From an uncultured Porphyromonadaceae bacterium (GTDB lineage: Bacteria > Bacteroidota > Bacteroidia > Bacteroidales > Muribaculaceae), in the NCBI GenBank assembly GCA_947175425.1, contig CAMWMR010000028.1, positions 1 through 34,217 of the forward strand: a stretch of DNA of 34,217 nucleotides, given 5' to 3'. A program made the translations under genes and the position numbers. Below, one piece after another: positions 9,277-17,850 of this stretch; the first letter of the stretch is position 1; the number at the start of each line of letters is the position of its first letter. The notes under the pieces are model-generated. The model saw only the letters and a program-made list of their open reading frames with translations, had not been told where the DNA came from and did no database searches.

Positions 9277-10278
9277 TTACAGTTGTCCGAGGTCGATGTC
9301 AACAGAGCCGTTGAATCCGGGATCGATGTTTACACCTCCGTCGGTAGTTGCAGTGAGGAAGCACCCTTTTACAGTAGTATTATATCCCGCTTTCACCGGA
9401 ATATTTACCGCAGTGTTCGACACCACTTCATTTTTCTCGTTTAATATTTCGAGCTGTACGGGAATCTCTTCTCCCGCCTCGGGGCATATTACAAAGTCGA
9501 ATCCTATTGCGTACTCATTGTCGGCGGTAGTTATAAGTTTGCCAAGCGAAGTTGTATATCCGAGGAAACTCAGCATGTTCTTGGGCATTTGTTCGGCAAC
9601 ATTATATCCGGTTGCGATATATCCGGCGTAACGGATACGCGCCGAAAACGACGAGCCGTTCACCATTCCCTCGGCAAGTTTGTGCTGAAATGCAGCCACG
9701 TCGGTGGTTATGAGCTCATAGCGTCCGACAGGTCGGGAGAGTTCCACATCCATATTTACCTTCGCCTGCCATTCGTTTACGAAGGGACGCAAATCAAGCG
9801 GAGCGCATGCTGAAAAAGCGTCCTTATATTCGGTATTGGCACGAAAAGAGTTCATCGGCATAACCGGTGTGAGCGACTGCGCATTGTAGAATGTTACAGT
9901 ATCGGCATCGCTGATATTCACATAATCGCTCCACACAAGAATCTGATAGTCGCGGGCATGGAGCCTCATGTTAACCGGAAGCATAAGGAGTCCTTCGGCT
10001 TCATCGGCAGGAACGCATACAATTCGGCGGTCGTGTACCCTGAGGTCATTACCCACTGCCTCTATGACAAAGCGGTGCGAGTATCCGTCGGCAGCTCTTG
10101 ACGAAGCCACTGTCACATCGCGTTGCGGCAGATCCATGTTAATGTTGAAATCCACATTAAGGAGCACTTCCGTAGGGTCTTCACCAATGCCGTCGGGTTC
10201 CTGGTGGAGAGTACACGAACCAAGCGTTGCCGCCATAAGCGCACCCAAACAATATAATACTGTATTTCTCATAATCAT
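9277..10278 (-). CDS. Fimbrillin-like lipoprotein (DUF6562 / Mfa2-like), small
   Basis: A 333-residue lipoprotein with a lipobox ending at Cys22 (LGSC). The body resembles the DUF6562/FimB-Mfa2 pattern: a strand with LMLPVNMRL, then DYQILVWSDYVNISDADTVTFYN, comparable with the FWAEYQ...YNTDDL block of the larger neighbour. The C-terminus is short and beta-rich. Its start overlaps the stop of the DUF3575 gene by four bases (ATGA), so the two are translationally coupled. By analogy with Mfa1/Mfa2 fimbriae it could be an anchor or assembly subunit for the larger protein that follows, but that is inference. An internal ATG two codons later is an equally possible start. Confidence 0.65.
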   Translation of the reverse strand: MIMRNTVLYCLGALMAATLGSCTLHQEPDGIGEDPTEVLLNVDFNINMDLPQRDVTVASSRAADGYSHRFVIEAVGNDLRVHDRRIVCVPADEAEGLLMLPVNMRLHARDYQILVWSDYVNISDADTVTFYNAQSLTPVMPMNSFRANTEYKDAFSACAPLDLRPFVNEWQAKVNMDVELSRPVGRYELITTDVAAFQHKLAEGMVNGSSFSARIRYAGYIATGYNVAEQMPKNMLSFLGYTTSLGKLITTADNEYAIGFDFVICPEAGEEIPVQLEILNEKNEVVSNTAVNIPVKAGYNTTVKGCFLTATTDGGVNIDPGFNGSVDIDLGQL

Positions 10279-10967
10279 ATTTTATACGAAAGTGAAATTC
10301 CCAAGCTTGTAGGACCGAAATAATCGCGTTGTCTTTTAGAAATCCAAGCGCCGTTATCGATGTTATAATATGTATTGTAGCACATGTTCACATAGCCTAT
10401 GCCAATGGCAAATTCAAGAGCCCAGTCGCGTCCGAGCGGCAATGTGTAGGAATAGTTTACGCTTGCTCCAAGTGCAGGACGGCCGGAGTCCTGATACCTC
10501 TTCTCGTTATATCGCATATTGAACCATGAAGCTGTTACACCGGCACCTAATGCACTGCCACGTCCGGGAGTACCGAAATAGTACTTTACTGCGGGCTGTA
10601 GAGTTGCTGTTCGCAAACCTTTTTCGGTGTTCCAGTCCCAGAACGACCAGATTACGGGGACTTCCACTGTCCATTTGGAAGCTACCTGCATTTCCCATGC
10701 AAGATTCAGCACGGCAAAAGCATCGTATGCCACGTTGGTTTTTATTGCCATATACCTGTTGGACGGAACCGCTTTGGGAGTTTCCTTTTTCACGGTTTTC
10801 TTCGCGGGTGCAGGCTTGGGAGCTGCGGGAGTGGCGCTTGTCGGAACCGTGGTTTTTTCGGCGGGCGCCGATGTCTGCACCTGCGGCTTCTGCGCCGAAG
10901 CGACAATTGAGCCGAACAACAGCAGAAAGGCAAATATTTGTTTATGTGATAATTTCATGTCGCTCAT
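10275..10967 (-). CDS. DUF3575-type outer-membrane beta-barrel protein
   Basis: A 230-residue protein with a signal peptide (cleavage after VASA, near residue 25), a Pro/Ala/Lys/Thr-rich linker (about 27-65), then a small beta-barrel domain with alternating hydrophobic strands ending in LGISLSYKI. The pattern NRYMAIKTNVAYDAFAVLNLAWE is typical of DUF3575 proteins, and the many Trp and Tyr residues suit an outer-membrane barrel. The linker could cross or contact peptidoglycan. The start overlaps the lyase 1 stop by ATGA and the end overlaps the next lipoprotein by ATGA, so it is locked into the operon. DUF3575 genes often sit beside fimbrillin-like genes in Bacteroidales. An alternative start three codons in (10958) gives a cleaner signal peptide. 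Confidence 0.75.
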   Translation of the reverse strand: MSDMKLSHKQIFAFLLLFGSIVASAQKPQVQTSAPAEKTTVPTSATPAAPKPAPAKKTVKKETPKAVPSNRYMAIKTNVAYDAFAVLNLAWEMQVASKWTVEVPVIWSFWDWNTEKGLRTATLQPAVKYYFGTPGRGSALGAGVTASWFNMRYNEKRYQDSGRPALGASVNYSYTLPLGRDWALEFAIGIGYVNMCYNTYYNIDNGAWISKRQRDYFGPTSLGISLSYKI

Positions 10968-13567
10968 ATTTCTAATTCGGGGAGCACATCTTCAAGTGTA
11001 GTGCGGTATCCAACTTCATTAATTACAGTTTCCTGTCCTTTATAGGATATGTTCACATCCTCCTTTGTACTGCGGATATAGAACGAGGGGGCACCCGACT
11101 CGGACAGATTCACACTAATAAGGTATCCGGCAAATTTTATGCGTCCGTCGGAAAGAATCTCGGGGTCTTTTGCGGGATGTTTCAGTGCATGGGTGTTTAC
11201 GCATGTGGCAAAGCGGTAGGTTTGGGCAGCTTTCGATGTTGCGTTGAAATGCCAGTGATTGGCAAAGGGTTTGAAATTGCCTTTTTCGTCGGCACGGAGC
11301 CAGTTTACGGCCGGTTCTCTAAATACGGAAGTAGTATCGGCATCGACAGCTCCCGACGAGAAAATCCAGGCATCGGAGGCTCCGCCTTTTCCGGTTGCCG
11401 TTACGTGTACGAACTTATCGGAGGACGTGTTCAATTCCATGGGATTTGTAACAGTGTGCAGCTGAAATGTCCATGTAACGGGCTTATCGGCCTCGAGTTC
11501 GTCGTATATGAATATACATCCGGTGTTGCCGAGCGTAACAATGTGACGGCGGAATTTTTTTACGTGATTCTCTGTGTCCCAGCCGTTTTCGGGAATATAT
11601 TGCACGTCGGACTGCTCGCCGCGCTGGAGCCACAACGGTGAAATAACAGGGCCATAGGCATTTGAGGCATCGCCGAGTACATAGCCGAGCCTGTCGCTCA
11701 TGTAATAACGCGGTATCCAGCCGTAACCTTCGACACCTATTTTCTGGCCGCATCCGTTAGCAAGTATGGTGTTGTGTCCCAAGGTTCCTCGGTGGCATAT
11801 CATTGAATGCTTGTCGGTGAACTCAATATGATGTCCGGCACTGTAGAAGAGCGGTTTGCCGCCATAGAAAGTGTTGAAAGCGTTTTGATTGGCAAGCGCG
11901 TGAGATGTTGAGCCGTAGGGTGAGCTGCGGAAACTCCACATTGCGTTTCCACCTACGCGATCCCAGTTCGTACACCACGAAGCAAGGCCGGTCTGCGGCA
12001 ACACGTATCCGTGGGGCAACTCGGGAAGCCCCGGGCCTTGAGGCAGAGGTTTGTCGCACAGAAGGCGGAACCATCCAAGGTCGCTCGGTTTTGCAAGTAC
12101 TGCTTTTTTCAGATAAAGAGAATCGGCTTTTAATGTGCGACGTACAAAATCGGCGGCGAAACTGTTGTTTTTGAGTCGTGCCATTGCATCGAGCTGGCCT
12201 ATACGCGCGGCATTGGGACGCGCGACATTCTGATGTCCGGAACCGTTACCTCCCGATTTGGAAAACGGGGGCTGCTGGAACATCATATACATTATATTTC
12301 CGTCGTACCAGGGATCGCTGAAAAAGTCGAATCCGGTTATACGTCCGTAGAGATATGGCAGGTCGACAAGCGTTTTGGTATTCACGGTAAAATACGAATC
12401 GCCGTTATGCCATCCTCCGTCCTTGTTCAGTCCGGGGAATCGCGCCAGCCAAAGGTTGTAGCAATAGTCGGTCCATAAATCGGCCTCGGGCAGTTCACCG
12501 AGCGTTGCAATTGCGGCCATAGCCGTTATTCGCATGGTCATTTGCCAAATATGGTTTTCGGCAATATGATTTTCAACATTATTATTGAACCGGGCATACA
12601 TTTTGGTACCTTTGTCCTTTATTTCATCGAGGAGGATTTTCTTTTGACTGTCGGACAAGAGATTAAAGAAAGAGTCGTAGGCAAGCGACGCCAGCGAAAG
12701 CATTGTACCGTCGTTAAAATCGCCTTTCACATTTTCGTTCTGCGACCAGGCACACATTGTTGTAATGCGTTTTACGGCTTCGTCGGCATATTTGCGGTTT
12801 TTTGTCAGCAGATACGCATATATAAGAGCCGTACAACTCTTTTCTTCTGCATCGATAATGCGGCGACTCTCGCGTGTGAGATAGGAGTTGCGCTGCATTT
12901 CGTTTGTGAGATTTCCGAGATTATCGGTGCGTATGTCCTCTATCCTTTTCATAGGAACAGCCATTGCCTTGTCGGCCTCCTCAATATACCACACAGCATC
13001 CTGTTTGCCCTTTGAGGCGGCTATGAATTTATCCCATTCGGCGGCATCGACAAGTACACGCGGATGTGTTGCGGGCACCTTGGATTTGAACTCGGCATAG
13101 GATGGCGGACAGAATTTATTTCCATTGTCGGCAATTGTTACATTATATACAGGACTCCATGTATCGTTACCGTTTTTGTCCACATAGGAATACTGCCAGT
13201 ACCACACCCCGTTTTTCAAATCTTTGTCGGGATTGTACATGGGCCAAATTGTCTCTACAATGGTTGTTCCCGTTTTAAAAGTTTTATCCTGTGAATATCG
13301 CAGGCGATATTTCAATTTGGATTTATCCACTTTTTTTACGGTATGCTCAAAGCCGTCGAGCGGCGCTCCAGTTCCCCGTGCTTCGACGGGCAATGGCCAT
13401 TGAAACGAAATTTTACGATCGTCGAGCACAGAACCGTCGGCAGGGAACGGAGTATCGCGGCTTTCGTGCATCAAACACACATCGTTTATCTGCAAGTTCG
13501 CTCCGGCCTTTGCTCCAAGCGCCGACATAATAATTATTGCAAAAAGAATAATGAAGTTCTTTTTCAT
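10964..13567 (-). CDS. Heparinase II/III-type polysaccharide lyase, secreted (lyase 1)
   Basis: An 867-residue protein with a type I signal peptide (cleavage after AKA, near residue 21), so it is probably periplasmic and soluble, unlike its lipoprotein paralogue. Domain order is an N-terminal Ig/fibronectin-like region (about 40-145, with WYWQYSYVD), an alpha/alpha-toroid (about 165-480) and a beta-sheet C-terminal half. Candidate catalytic residues are His339 (AENHIWQ), Tyr392 (HNGDSYF) and His556 (TSHALANQNAF); GHNTILANG lies near residue 598. This is the DUF4962 plus heparinase II/III layout found in several lyase families for glycosaminoglycan-like and other uronate polymers. It is the first gene of the long run toward susD and has a -7 box 25 bp upstream. 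The substrate is not known. Confidence 0.87.
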   Translation of the reverse strand: MKKNFIILFAIIIMSALGAKAGANLQINDVCLMHESRDTPFPADGSVLDDRKISFQWPLPVEARGTGAPLDGFEHTVKKVDKSKLKYRLRYSQDKTFKTGTTIVETIWPMYNPDKDLKNGVWYWQYSYVDKNGNDTWSPVYNVTIADNGNKFCPPSYAEFKSKVPATHPRVLVDAAEWDKFIAASKGKQDAVWYIEEADKAMAVPMKRIEDIRTDNLGNLTNEMQRNSYLTRESRRIIDAEEKSCTALIYAYLLTKNRKYADEAVKRITTMCAWSQNENVKGDFNDGTMLSLASLAYDSFFNLLSDSQKKILLDEIKDKGTKMYARFNNNVENHIAENHIWQMTMRITAMAAIATLGELPEADLWTDYCYNLWLARFPGLNKDGGWHNGDSYFTVNTKTLVDLPYLYGRITGFDFFSDPWYDGNIMYMMFQQPPFSKSGGNGSGHQNVARPNAARIGQLDAMARLKNNSFAADFVRRTLKADSLYLKKAVLAKPSDLGWFRLLCDKPLPQGPGLPELPHGYVLPQTGLASWCTNWDRVGGNAMWSFRSSPYGSTSHALANQNAFNTFYGGKPLFYSAGHHIEFTDKHSMICHRGTLGHNTILANGCGQKIGVEGYGWIPRYYMSDRLGYVLGDASNAYGPVISPLWLQRGEQSDVQYIPENGWDTENHVKKFRRHIVTLGNTGCIFIYDELEADKPVTWTFQLHTVTNPMELNTSSDKFVHVTATGKGGASDAWIFSSGAVDADTTSVFREPAVNWLRADEKGNFKPFANHWHFNATSKAAQTYRFATCVNTHALKHPAKDPEILSDGRIKFAGYLISVNLSESGAPSFYIRSTKEDVNISYKGQETVINEVGYRTTLEDVLPELEI

Positions 13568-13592
13568 GATACAGATTGGTTTTATTCTGTTG

Positions 13593-13600
13593 CAAAATTA
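13593..13600 (-). promoter_or_regulatory. Putative -7 box for the lyase 1 to susD run
   Basis: TAATTTTG on the minus strand matches the Bacteroidota -7 consensus TAnnTTTG and lies 25 bp before the lyase 1 start. No convincing TTTG -33 element sits 19-21 bp upstream, which is common for promoters that need an activator. A second match, TATTTTTG at 13684-13677, is also in this gap and could be used instead or as well. Confidence 0.45.
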
Positions 13601-13696
13601 ACTATAGAATAAGCACAAGACTTAATGTATTGTGAAATATGATTTTAAAATGGATATGTGCGCTTTAATTTTTGTGCAAAAATAGTAAAATTCTGT

Positions 13697-14914
13697 CTAA
13701 TCGGGGGTTTGCAAGGGCATATTGGCGCCCGCACGGAACAGTTTCATTACGTTTGCGGGCGAGCGTTTTGCCTTGAATTCAGCAGCCATAAAGTCCATAT
13801 ACGGTGCTGCGTGTGCAAAGAATTTTTTGTAAGCCCGGCATAAATAATTGTGCGGAGTACCGCTTTGGTCCACAAATCTGTTTTTGGGACATTCACCGTT
13901 ACATGCGAACAAAAAACGGCAATCGCTGCATTTTGCCGGCATACTCATTGTTTTAAGCCTTGAAAAGGCCGTGTTGACATTTCCTGTCATTATTTTTCTC
14001 AAATCATCATTATTGATATTTCCAAGCTTATACTCGGGAAATACAAAATGGTCGCAGCAGTATATATCGCCGTTATGCGCTACCACCGCCGCATGTCCGC
14101 ACGATTTGCCCATAGAGCACAATCCGGGCATCTCTCCAAGCCAATTAGCAAGTGTGGCGTCGAAGATTTGCACGAATATGCGTCCGACATCTTCTTTTAT
14201 CCAACAATCGAAAACACGGCACAGGAAATCGCCCCATTCTGCGGGAGTTATCGATTGTTCCGTCAATGTTCCTTTTTGAGTACAGCTTGCAAGGCGTCCG
14301 GCGGAAGTGCGGCGTTCAACTATTGGAGTAAATTGCAAATAGCGGCACCCCGCTTTTTTGAAAAAGGCATAGAACTCCTCGGGACATTTCACATTTATGC
14401 TGTTTACTACCGCCATTGCATTCCACTCAACGCCATGCCTGACAAGCATATCAATACCCTCCATTACTTTTGCAAAAGAACCGCGCCCGGAAGTATAAGT
14501 CCTTGAGGCATTGTGGATATGCTCCGGCCCGTCCAGGGAAATACCAACGAGCCAGTCCTGTTCATTAAAAAAGGAGCACCAGTCATTGTTCAGTAGTGTA
14601 CCGTTTGTTTGTATGCAGTTGACAATTAAGGTTTCGCCGGCATATTTATTCTGAAGCTGCACGGCTTTTTCAAAAAACTCCAAGCCGGCAAGGAGCGGCT
14701 CGCCTCCGTGCCATATAAAATTTGCCACGCCGCCTCTGTTGAGCTCTATATACTTTTTAATATAGTTTTCCAAAGTGGCATAGTCCATTATTGAGTTATT
14801 GTTTTGGGCAACAGATTCTTTTTCAAGATAATAACAATAACTGCAACGCATGTTGCAACGAGCGCCGGCCGGCTTGGCCATTAGAAACAAAGGCGATGAA
14901 TCCGTATTTGTCAT
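13697..14914 (-). CDS. Anaerobic sulfatase-maturating enzyme (anSME)
   Basis: A 405-residue radical-SAM enzyme that oxidises the active-site Ser or Cys of sulfatases to formylglycine in the cytoplasm. The radical-SAM cluster is the CxxxCxxC at Cys20, Cys24 and Cys27 (CNMRCSYCYY). The C-terminal SPASM region carries the auxiliary-cluster cysteines: GLCSMGKSCG, DIYCCDHFVFPEYKLGNI, then CSDCRFLFACNGECPKNRF and a final LCRAY. QTNGTLLN and ISLDGP are further anSME/SPASM marks. Length is normal for the family. There is no signal peptide. Its natural client here is the Ser-type sulfatase at 23858-25216. The start is only 20 bp from a hairpin that follows GH88, so it is probably expressed by read-through from the fucosidase/GH88 transcript. 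Confidence 0.93.
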   Translation of the reverse strand: MTNTDSSPLFLMAKPAGARCNMRCSYCYYLEKESVAQNNNSIMDYATLENYIKKYIELNRGGVANFIWHGGEPLLAGLEFFEKAVQLQNKYAGETLIVNCIQTNGTLLNNDWCSFFNEQDWLVGISLDGPEHIHNASRTYTSGRGSFAKVMEGIDMLVRHGVEWNAMAVVNSINVKCPEEFYAFFKKAGCRYLQFTPIVERRTSAGRLASCTQKGTLTEQSITPAEWGDFLCRVFDCWIKEDVGRIFVQIFDATLANWLGEMPGLCSMGKSCGHAAVVAHNGDIYCCDHFVFPEYKLGNINNDDLRKIMTGNVNTAFSRLKTMSMPAKCSDCRFLFACNGECPKNRFVDQSGTPHNYLCRAYKKFFAHAAPYMDFMAAEFKAKRSPANVMKLFRAGANMPLQTPD

Positions 14915-14934
14915 TCTACAGAGGTATAAGGATT

Positions 14935-14966
14935 AAATGAGGCCGCACCACAATGCAGCCTCATTT
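14935..14966 (-). terminator. Hairpin between GH88 gene and anSME gene
   Basis: The minus-strand RNA can form a 13-bp stem (AAATGAGGC with GCCTCATTT, one G-U pair, then GCA/TGC) with a 6-nt loop. The plus strand has a C/A mismatch at the wobble position, so the element works for the minus strand. It lies 42 nt after the GH88 stop and ends 20 nt before the anSME ATG. The T-tract after the stem is short and I find no promoter between the hairpin and anSME, so it may attenuate rather than stop transcription. Confidence 0.65.
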
Positions 14967-15008
14967 CAACTAACAATCTAATTTACCAATTAATATATAA
15001 CAAAGAGT

Positions 15009-16304
15009 CTAAAACATTCGGATTACAGGACTTTCGCCGTTAGCGAGGCGTTTGTATTTAACCAGCGCCTCAAGGAAATAATAATCGGCATAATTGAGGG
15101 GAGTGTCTATTTCCGAGCCGTGGGGCAATGAGCCTGTGGAATGCATGAGCACGAAATTTCCGTTTGTACCTTTTGTGGCAAGATAGCGCGGAGATGCCAG
15201 CGAGTGCAAAATACGTGTGGCATATCGGATATATTGCTGATTATCGGTGTGCGCGCCAAGTTCAAACAATGCCGAAGCTATTACAGCGGCAGCCGATGCA
15301 TCGCGCGGAGTAGTTTCTCCTGCCGGTGCGTCAAAATCCCAGTAAGGAACCAAATCATCGGTTTTGTTTTTATCAATTATAAGCTTTGCAACTTTTTCGG
15401 CATGGTCAAGATACTTTTTCTCACCCGTGTTACGGTAGAGTTCGGTATATCCGTACAAAGCCCAACCCTGTCCTCTTGCCCAGGCGGAATCATCGGCTTT
15501 ACCCTGAAAAGTCTGTCGGCGCTCCACAGAGCCGTCGGAATTGTAGCTCACAACATGGAAGCACGAGAAATCGTCGCGGAAATGATTTTTCATTGTTGTG
15601 TCGGCATGTCGGAGAGCAACGGTAACAAAGGATGAGTCACCCGTAATTTTGGCTGCGTTGAAAAGCAGGTCGAGGTTCATCATATTGTCTATGATAACGG
15701 GATAATTCCAAGGGCCGAAGTCCCACGAGCGTATACACCCTGTTTTGTCATCGAAGCGTCCTGCGAGGTTATAAGCAGTTTTTACAACCACGTTTTTAAT
15801 TGAATCGTGAGGCGCGAGACGATTGGCGTTGCCATAGCTGCAATTAACCATAAAGCCGAGGTCGTGGGTATCGGTCATGTCGGAAACCGGCAACAGCCTA
15901 TTGGTGAACTTAACGGCTTGCTCTTTAAGTTTTTCGTTTCCTGTCAGTTCGTAGGCATACCACAGCGAGCCCGGGAAAAAACCGCTTGTCCAGTCGGCAT
16001 ATCCTACGAGCGACACTTCACGAAACTCTTCGGGAGCAGGATGCTTCAACAGCTCTATTTCGGGTTTGAAACTATCGACAGGAACTTCCATTTGTGCAGT
16101 TAGCTGTTCCAGAGAATAGTCGGTTTTGAGAGCACGGGGAAAAAGAATTGTGGAATCGCAGTAATCGGCGGCTGCAAGCAACTGTGCTTCCGCAAGGTCG
16201 ACGGCGTTGTCGAACCATTCGGAGCCGGCAGGCTCAACGGTGGCGCTGTTTCCGCAGGAATAAAGAGCGGAGGCGGCAATAAAAAGAGTTATGTAATTTT
16301 TCAT
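15009..16304 (-). CDS. GH88 unsaturated uronyl (glucuronyl) hydrolase
   Basis: A 431-residue GH88 enzyme that hydrates the double bond of the unsaturated uronic acid left at the non-reducing end by a lyase, releasing it from the oligosaccharide. The two catalytic aspartates are readable: Asp148 in THDLGF and Asp206 in IIDNMMNLDLLF, matching the Asp pair of characterised unsaturated glucuronyl hydrolases. WARGQGWALYGYTELYR and the C-terminal YADYYFLEAL are also typical. The N-terminus is a signal with Cys17 (LYSC), a somewhat imperfect lipobox, so it is probably a lipoprotein facing the periplasm. The start overlaps the fucosidase stop by ATGA, so both are made together. It supplies the monosaccharide consumed by the KduI-KduD-KdgK-Eda operon. 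Confidence 0.93.
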   Translation of the reverse strand: MKNYITLFIAASALYSCGNSATVEPAGSEWFDNAVDLAEAQLLAAADYCDSTILFPRALKTDYSLEQLTAQMEVPVDSFKPEIELLKHPAPEEFREVSLVGYADWTSGFFPGSLWYAYELTGNEKLKEQAVKFTNRLLPVSDMTDTHDLGFMVNCSYGNANRLAPHDSIKNVVVKTAYNLAGRFDDKTGCIRSWDFGPWNYPVIIDNMMNLDLLFNAAKITGDSSFVTVALRHADTTMKNHFRDDFSCFHVVSYNSDGSVERRQTFQGKADDSAWARGQGWALYGYTELYRNTGEKKYLDHAEKVAKLIIDKNKTDDLVPYWDFDAPAGETTPRDASAAAVIASALFELGAHTDNQQYIRYATRILHSLASPRYLATKGTNGNFVLMHSTGSLPHGSEIDTPLNYADYYFLEALVKYKRLANGESPVIRMF

Positions 16305-17707
16305 TTTCGTATTTTAAATTTAAAGGCAAAAGGCATGTCAGGCATATCGGAGGGGAGCTGCACAACGGTTTTTCCGTTTTCGACGGAGTGTTTGAGTTCA
16401 CGACCGTCGGCAAGCAGTGTCACTGCACCGGCAGGTACATTTCCGCTCCATTCCACTTTTGAGGGCAGCTTGCCGTCATCATCAAGAGTGTATATTCCAT
16501 ATATAGTTTTGCCGTCTTTAGAGGCATTAAACCAAACAGGACCACAGTTATAAACTTTTGCAGGACGCGTGTTATATATGGCTTCTCCGTTTTTCTCGAG
16601 CCACTTGCCAATGAATTCAAGCCGCTCAACAGCCGCCTGCTCAATTCGTCCGTTTCCGTCCGGGCCGACATCGAGGAGAAAATTCCCACCTTTTGCCGTT
16701 ATTTCGGCAAGCATGTTTATGACATCGAAAGCCGATTTATACTTGGGGTTGGGCGTCCATCCCCACCGGTTGGTAAGTGTTGTGTTTGTTTCCCACGGAT
16801 AAGGCAGCTGTTCGGCAGGAATACGCATTTCGGGTGTGAGATAGTTCTCGTTTCGGCCTTTTACCGTGCGATCCACCACAATCAGCCCCGGCTGTTTGGC
16901 GCGTGCGTTTTCCACAATAGTGTCTATTCCAAAATCTTCGGCAGGAGCTTTAACCCATCCTCCGTCAAGCCACAGAATATCTATACGCCCATAATTACTC
17001 ATGAGCTCATCAATTTGTCCGGCGGTGTATTTGCAAAACTTATTCCACCAATCGGGGTGCTGAGATATGTCGTAATTCACACCTCTTGAAGGAGTGGCCT
17101 TGTCGGGATGCCAGTACCACGGACAGTGCCAGTCGGCTTTAGAGAAATATGTTCCAATCATGAAATCGTGTTTGCGAAATTCATCGGTAAGATCTTTCAC
17201 CGGGTCGATACCAGTAGTTCGGGTAATGGTATAATCGGTAAGCCGGGAATCGAACATGCAAAAACCGTCGTGGTGTTTTGTTGTGAACACCATGTATTTC
17301 ATTCCGGCATTTTTCATTATTTCCGCCCAATATGCGGCATCGAATTCGGCGGGATTGAATTGCCCGGCGAGCTGCCAATACCAATTTTTGAATTGGTCGT
17401 AGTTCATATCGGGCTGAATTTTACGTCGTCGCGCAATAAACTTGTCCTCGGAACAAAGAGGCCATGATTCCGATATCCCGGGAACCGAATACACACCCCA
17501 ATGAAAGAAAATTCCGAATTTACGATCCTGCCACTCATCAAGCGCGGCAAGAACGCGCGGGTCATCGGGAACGGTATATGTATCCGACATTCCATGCACG
17601 AAACCTTGTTCGGCAATATCGCGGGTAATTACTTTGCTTTGTCCAAGAACTGCAAGGCTTGGAAAAAGCAACATTCCGGCAAGAGATAACAGCAGTTTAT
17701 TTTTCAT
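16301..17707 (-). CDS. GH29 alpha-L-fucosidase
   Basis: A 468-residue glycoside hydrolase family 29 enzyme, exported by a type I signal peptide (cleavage near residue 22). Sugar-binding motifs are HWG at 69-71 and KHHDGF at 144-149; the predicted nucleophile is Asp248 in IDILWLDGG, and the PWETNTTLTNRWGW segment follows, where the acid/base glutamate is expected in this family. After the barrel (to about residue 385) there is a C-terminal beta-sandwich. It removes alpha-linked fucose, in the periplasm, from the glycan imported through SusCD. It is the first gene of a fucosidase-GH88 pair with its own -7 box. Some GH29 members prefer branched fucose; the exact linkage cannot be read here. Confidence 0.92.
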   Translation of the reverse strand: MKNKLLLSLAGMLLFPSLAVLGQSKVITRDIAEQGFVHGMSDTYTVPDDPRVLAALDEWQDRKFGIFFHWGVYSVPGISESWPLCSEDKFIARRRKIQPDMNYDQFKNWYWQLAGQFNPAEFDAAYWAEIMKNAGMKYMVFTTKHHDGFCMFDSRLTDYTITRTTGIDPVKDLTDEFRKHDFMIGTYFSKADWHCPWYWHPDKATPSRGVNYDISQHPDWWNKFCKYTAGQIDELMSNYGRIDILWLDGGWVKAPAEDFGIDTIVENARAKQPGLIVVDRTVKGRNENYLTPEMRIPAEQLPYPWETNTTLTNRWGWTPNPKYKSAFDVINMLAEITAKGGNFLLDVGPDGNGRIEQAAVERLEFIGKWLEKNGEAIYNTRPAKVYNCGPVWFNASKDGKTIYGIYTLDDDGKLPSKVEWSGNVPAGAVTLLADGRELKHSVENGKTVVQLPSDMPDMPFAFKFKIRK

Positions 17708-17731
17708 GGTGACTTATTTAAAGTAACGGTG

Positions 17732-17739
17732 CAAAGTTA
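17732..17739 (-). promoter_or_regulatory. Putative -7 box for the fucosidase/GH88 transcript
   Basis: TAACTTTG on the minus strand, an exact match to TAnnTTTG, lies 24 bp before the fucosidase ATG and downstream of the terminator of the regulator gene. The same 8-mer is found before the regulator gene and at 34121-34114. No clear -33 TTTG is present at the right spacing, which suggests activator-dependent use. Confidence 0.55.
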
Positions 17740-17792
17740 GGACATCGGCCGGGTATAGTTTTATTTCAATGTAGCGATTACACTCAAAATCG

Positions 17793-17829
17793 GCAAATGC
17801 CCTTTCAAATCTGTTGAAAAGGCATTTGC
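17793..17829 (-). terminator. Terminator of the hybrid two-component regulator gene
   Basis: A 16-bp stem on the minus-strand RNA: GCAAATGCC with GGCATTTGC, one U-G pair, then TTTCAA/TTGAAA around a 5-nt loop. The plus strand has a C/A mismatch at the wobble, showing that it is selected for the minus strand. It starts 21 nt after the regulator's stop codon and is followed by CGATTTTGAG. It separates the regulator transcript from the fucosidase promoter. Confidence 0.8.
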
Positions 17830-17850
17830 AATTGTTTAATCGGGTGTTTT

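Noticed and set aside
13667-13684. Short T/A-rich inverted repeat after anSME as a terminator
   Set aside because: The stem is only six A-T-dominated pairs with a 2-nt loop; too weak to call.
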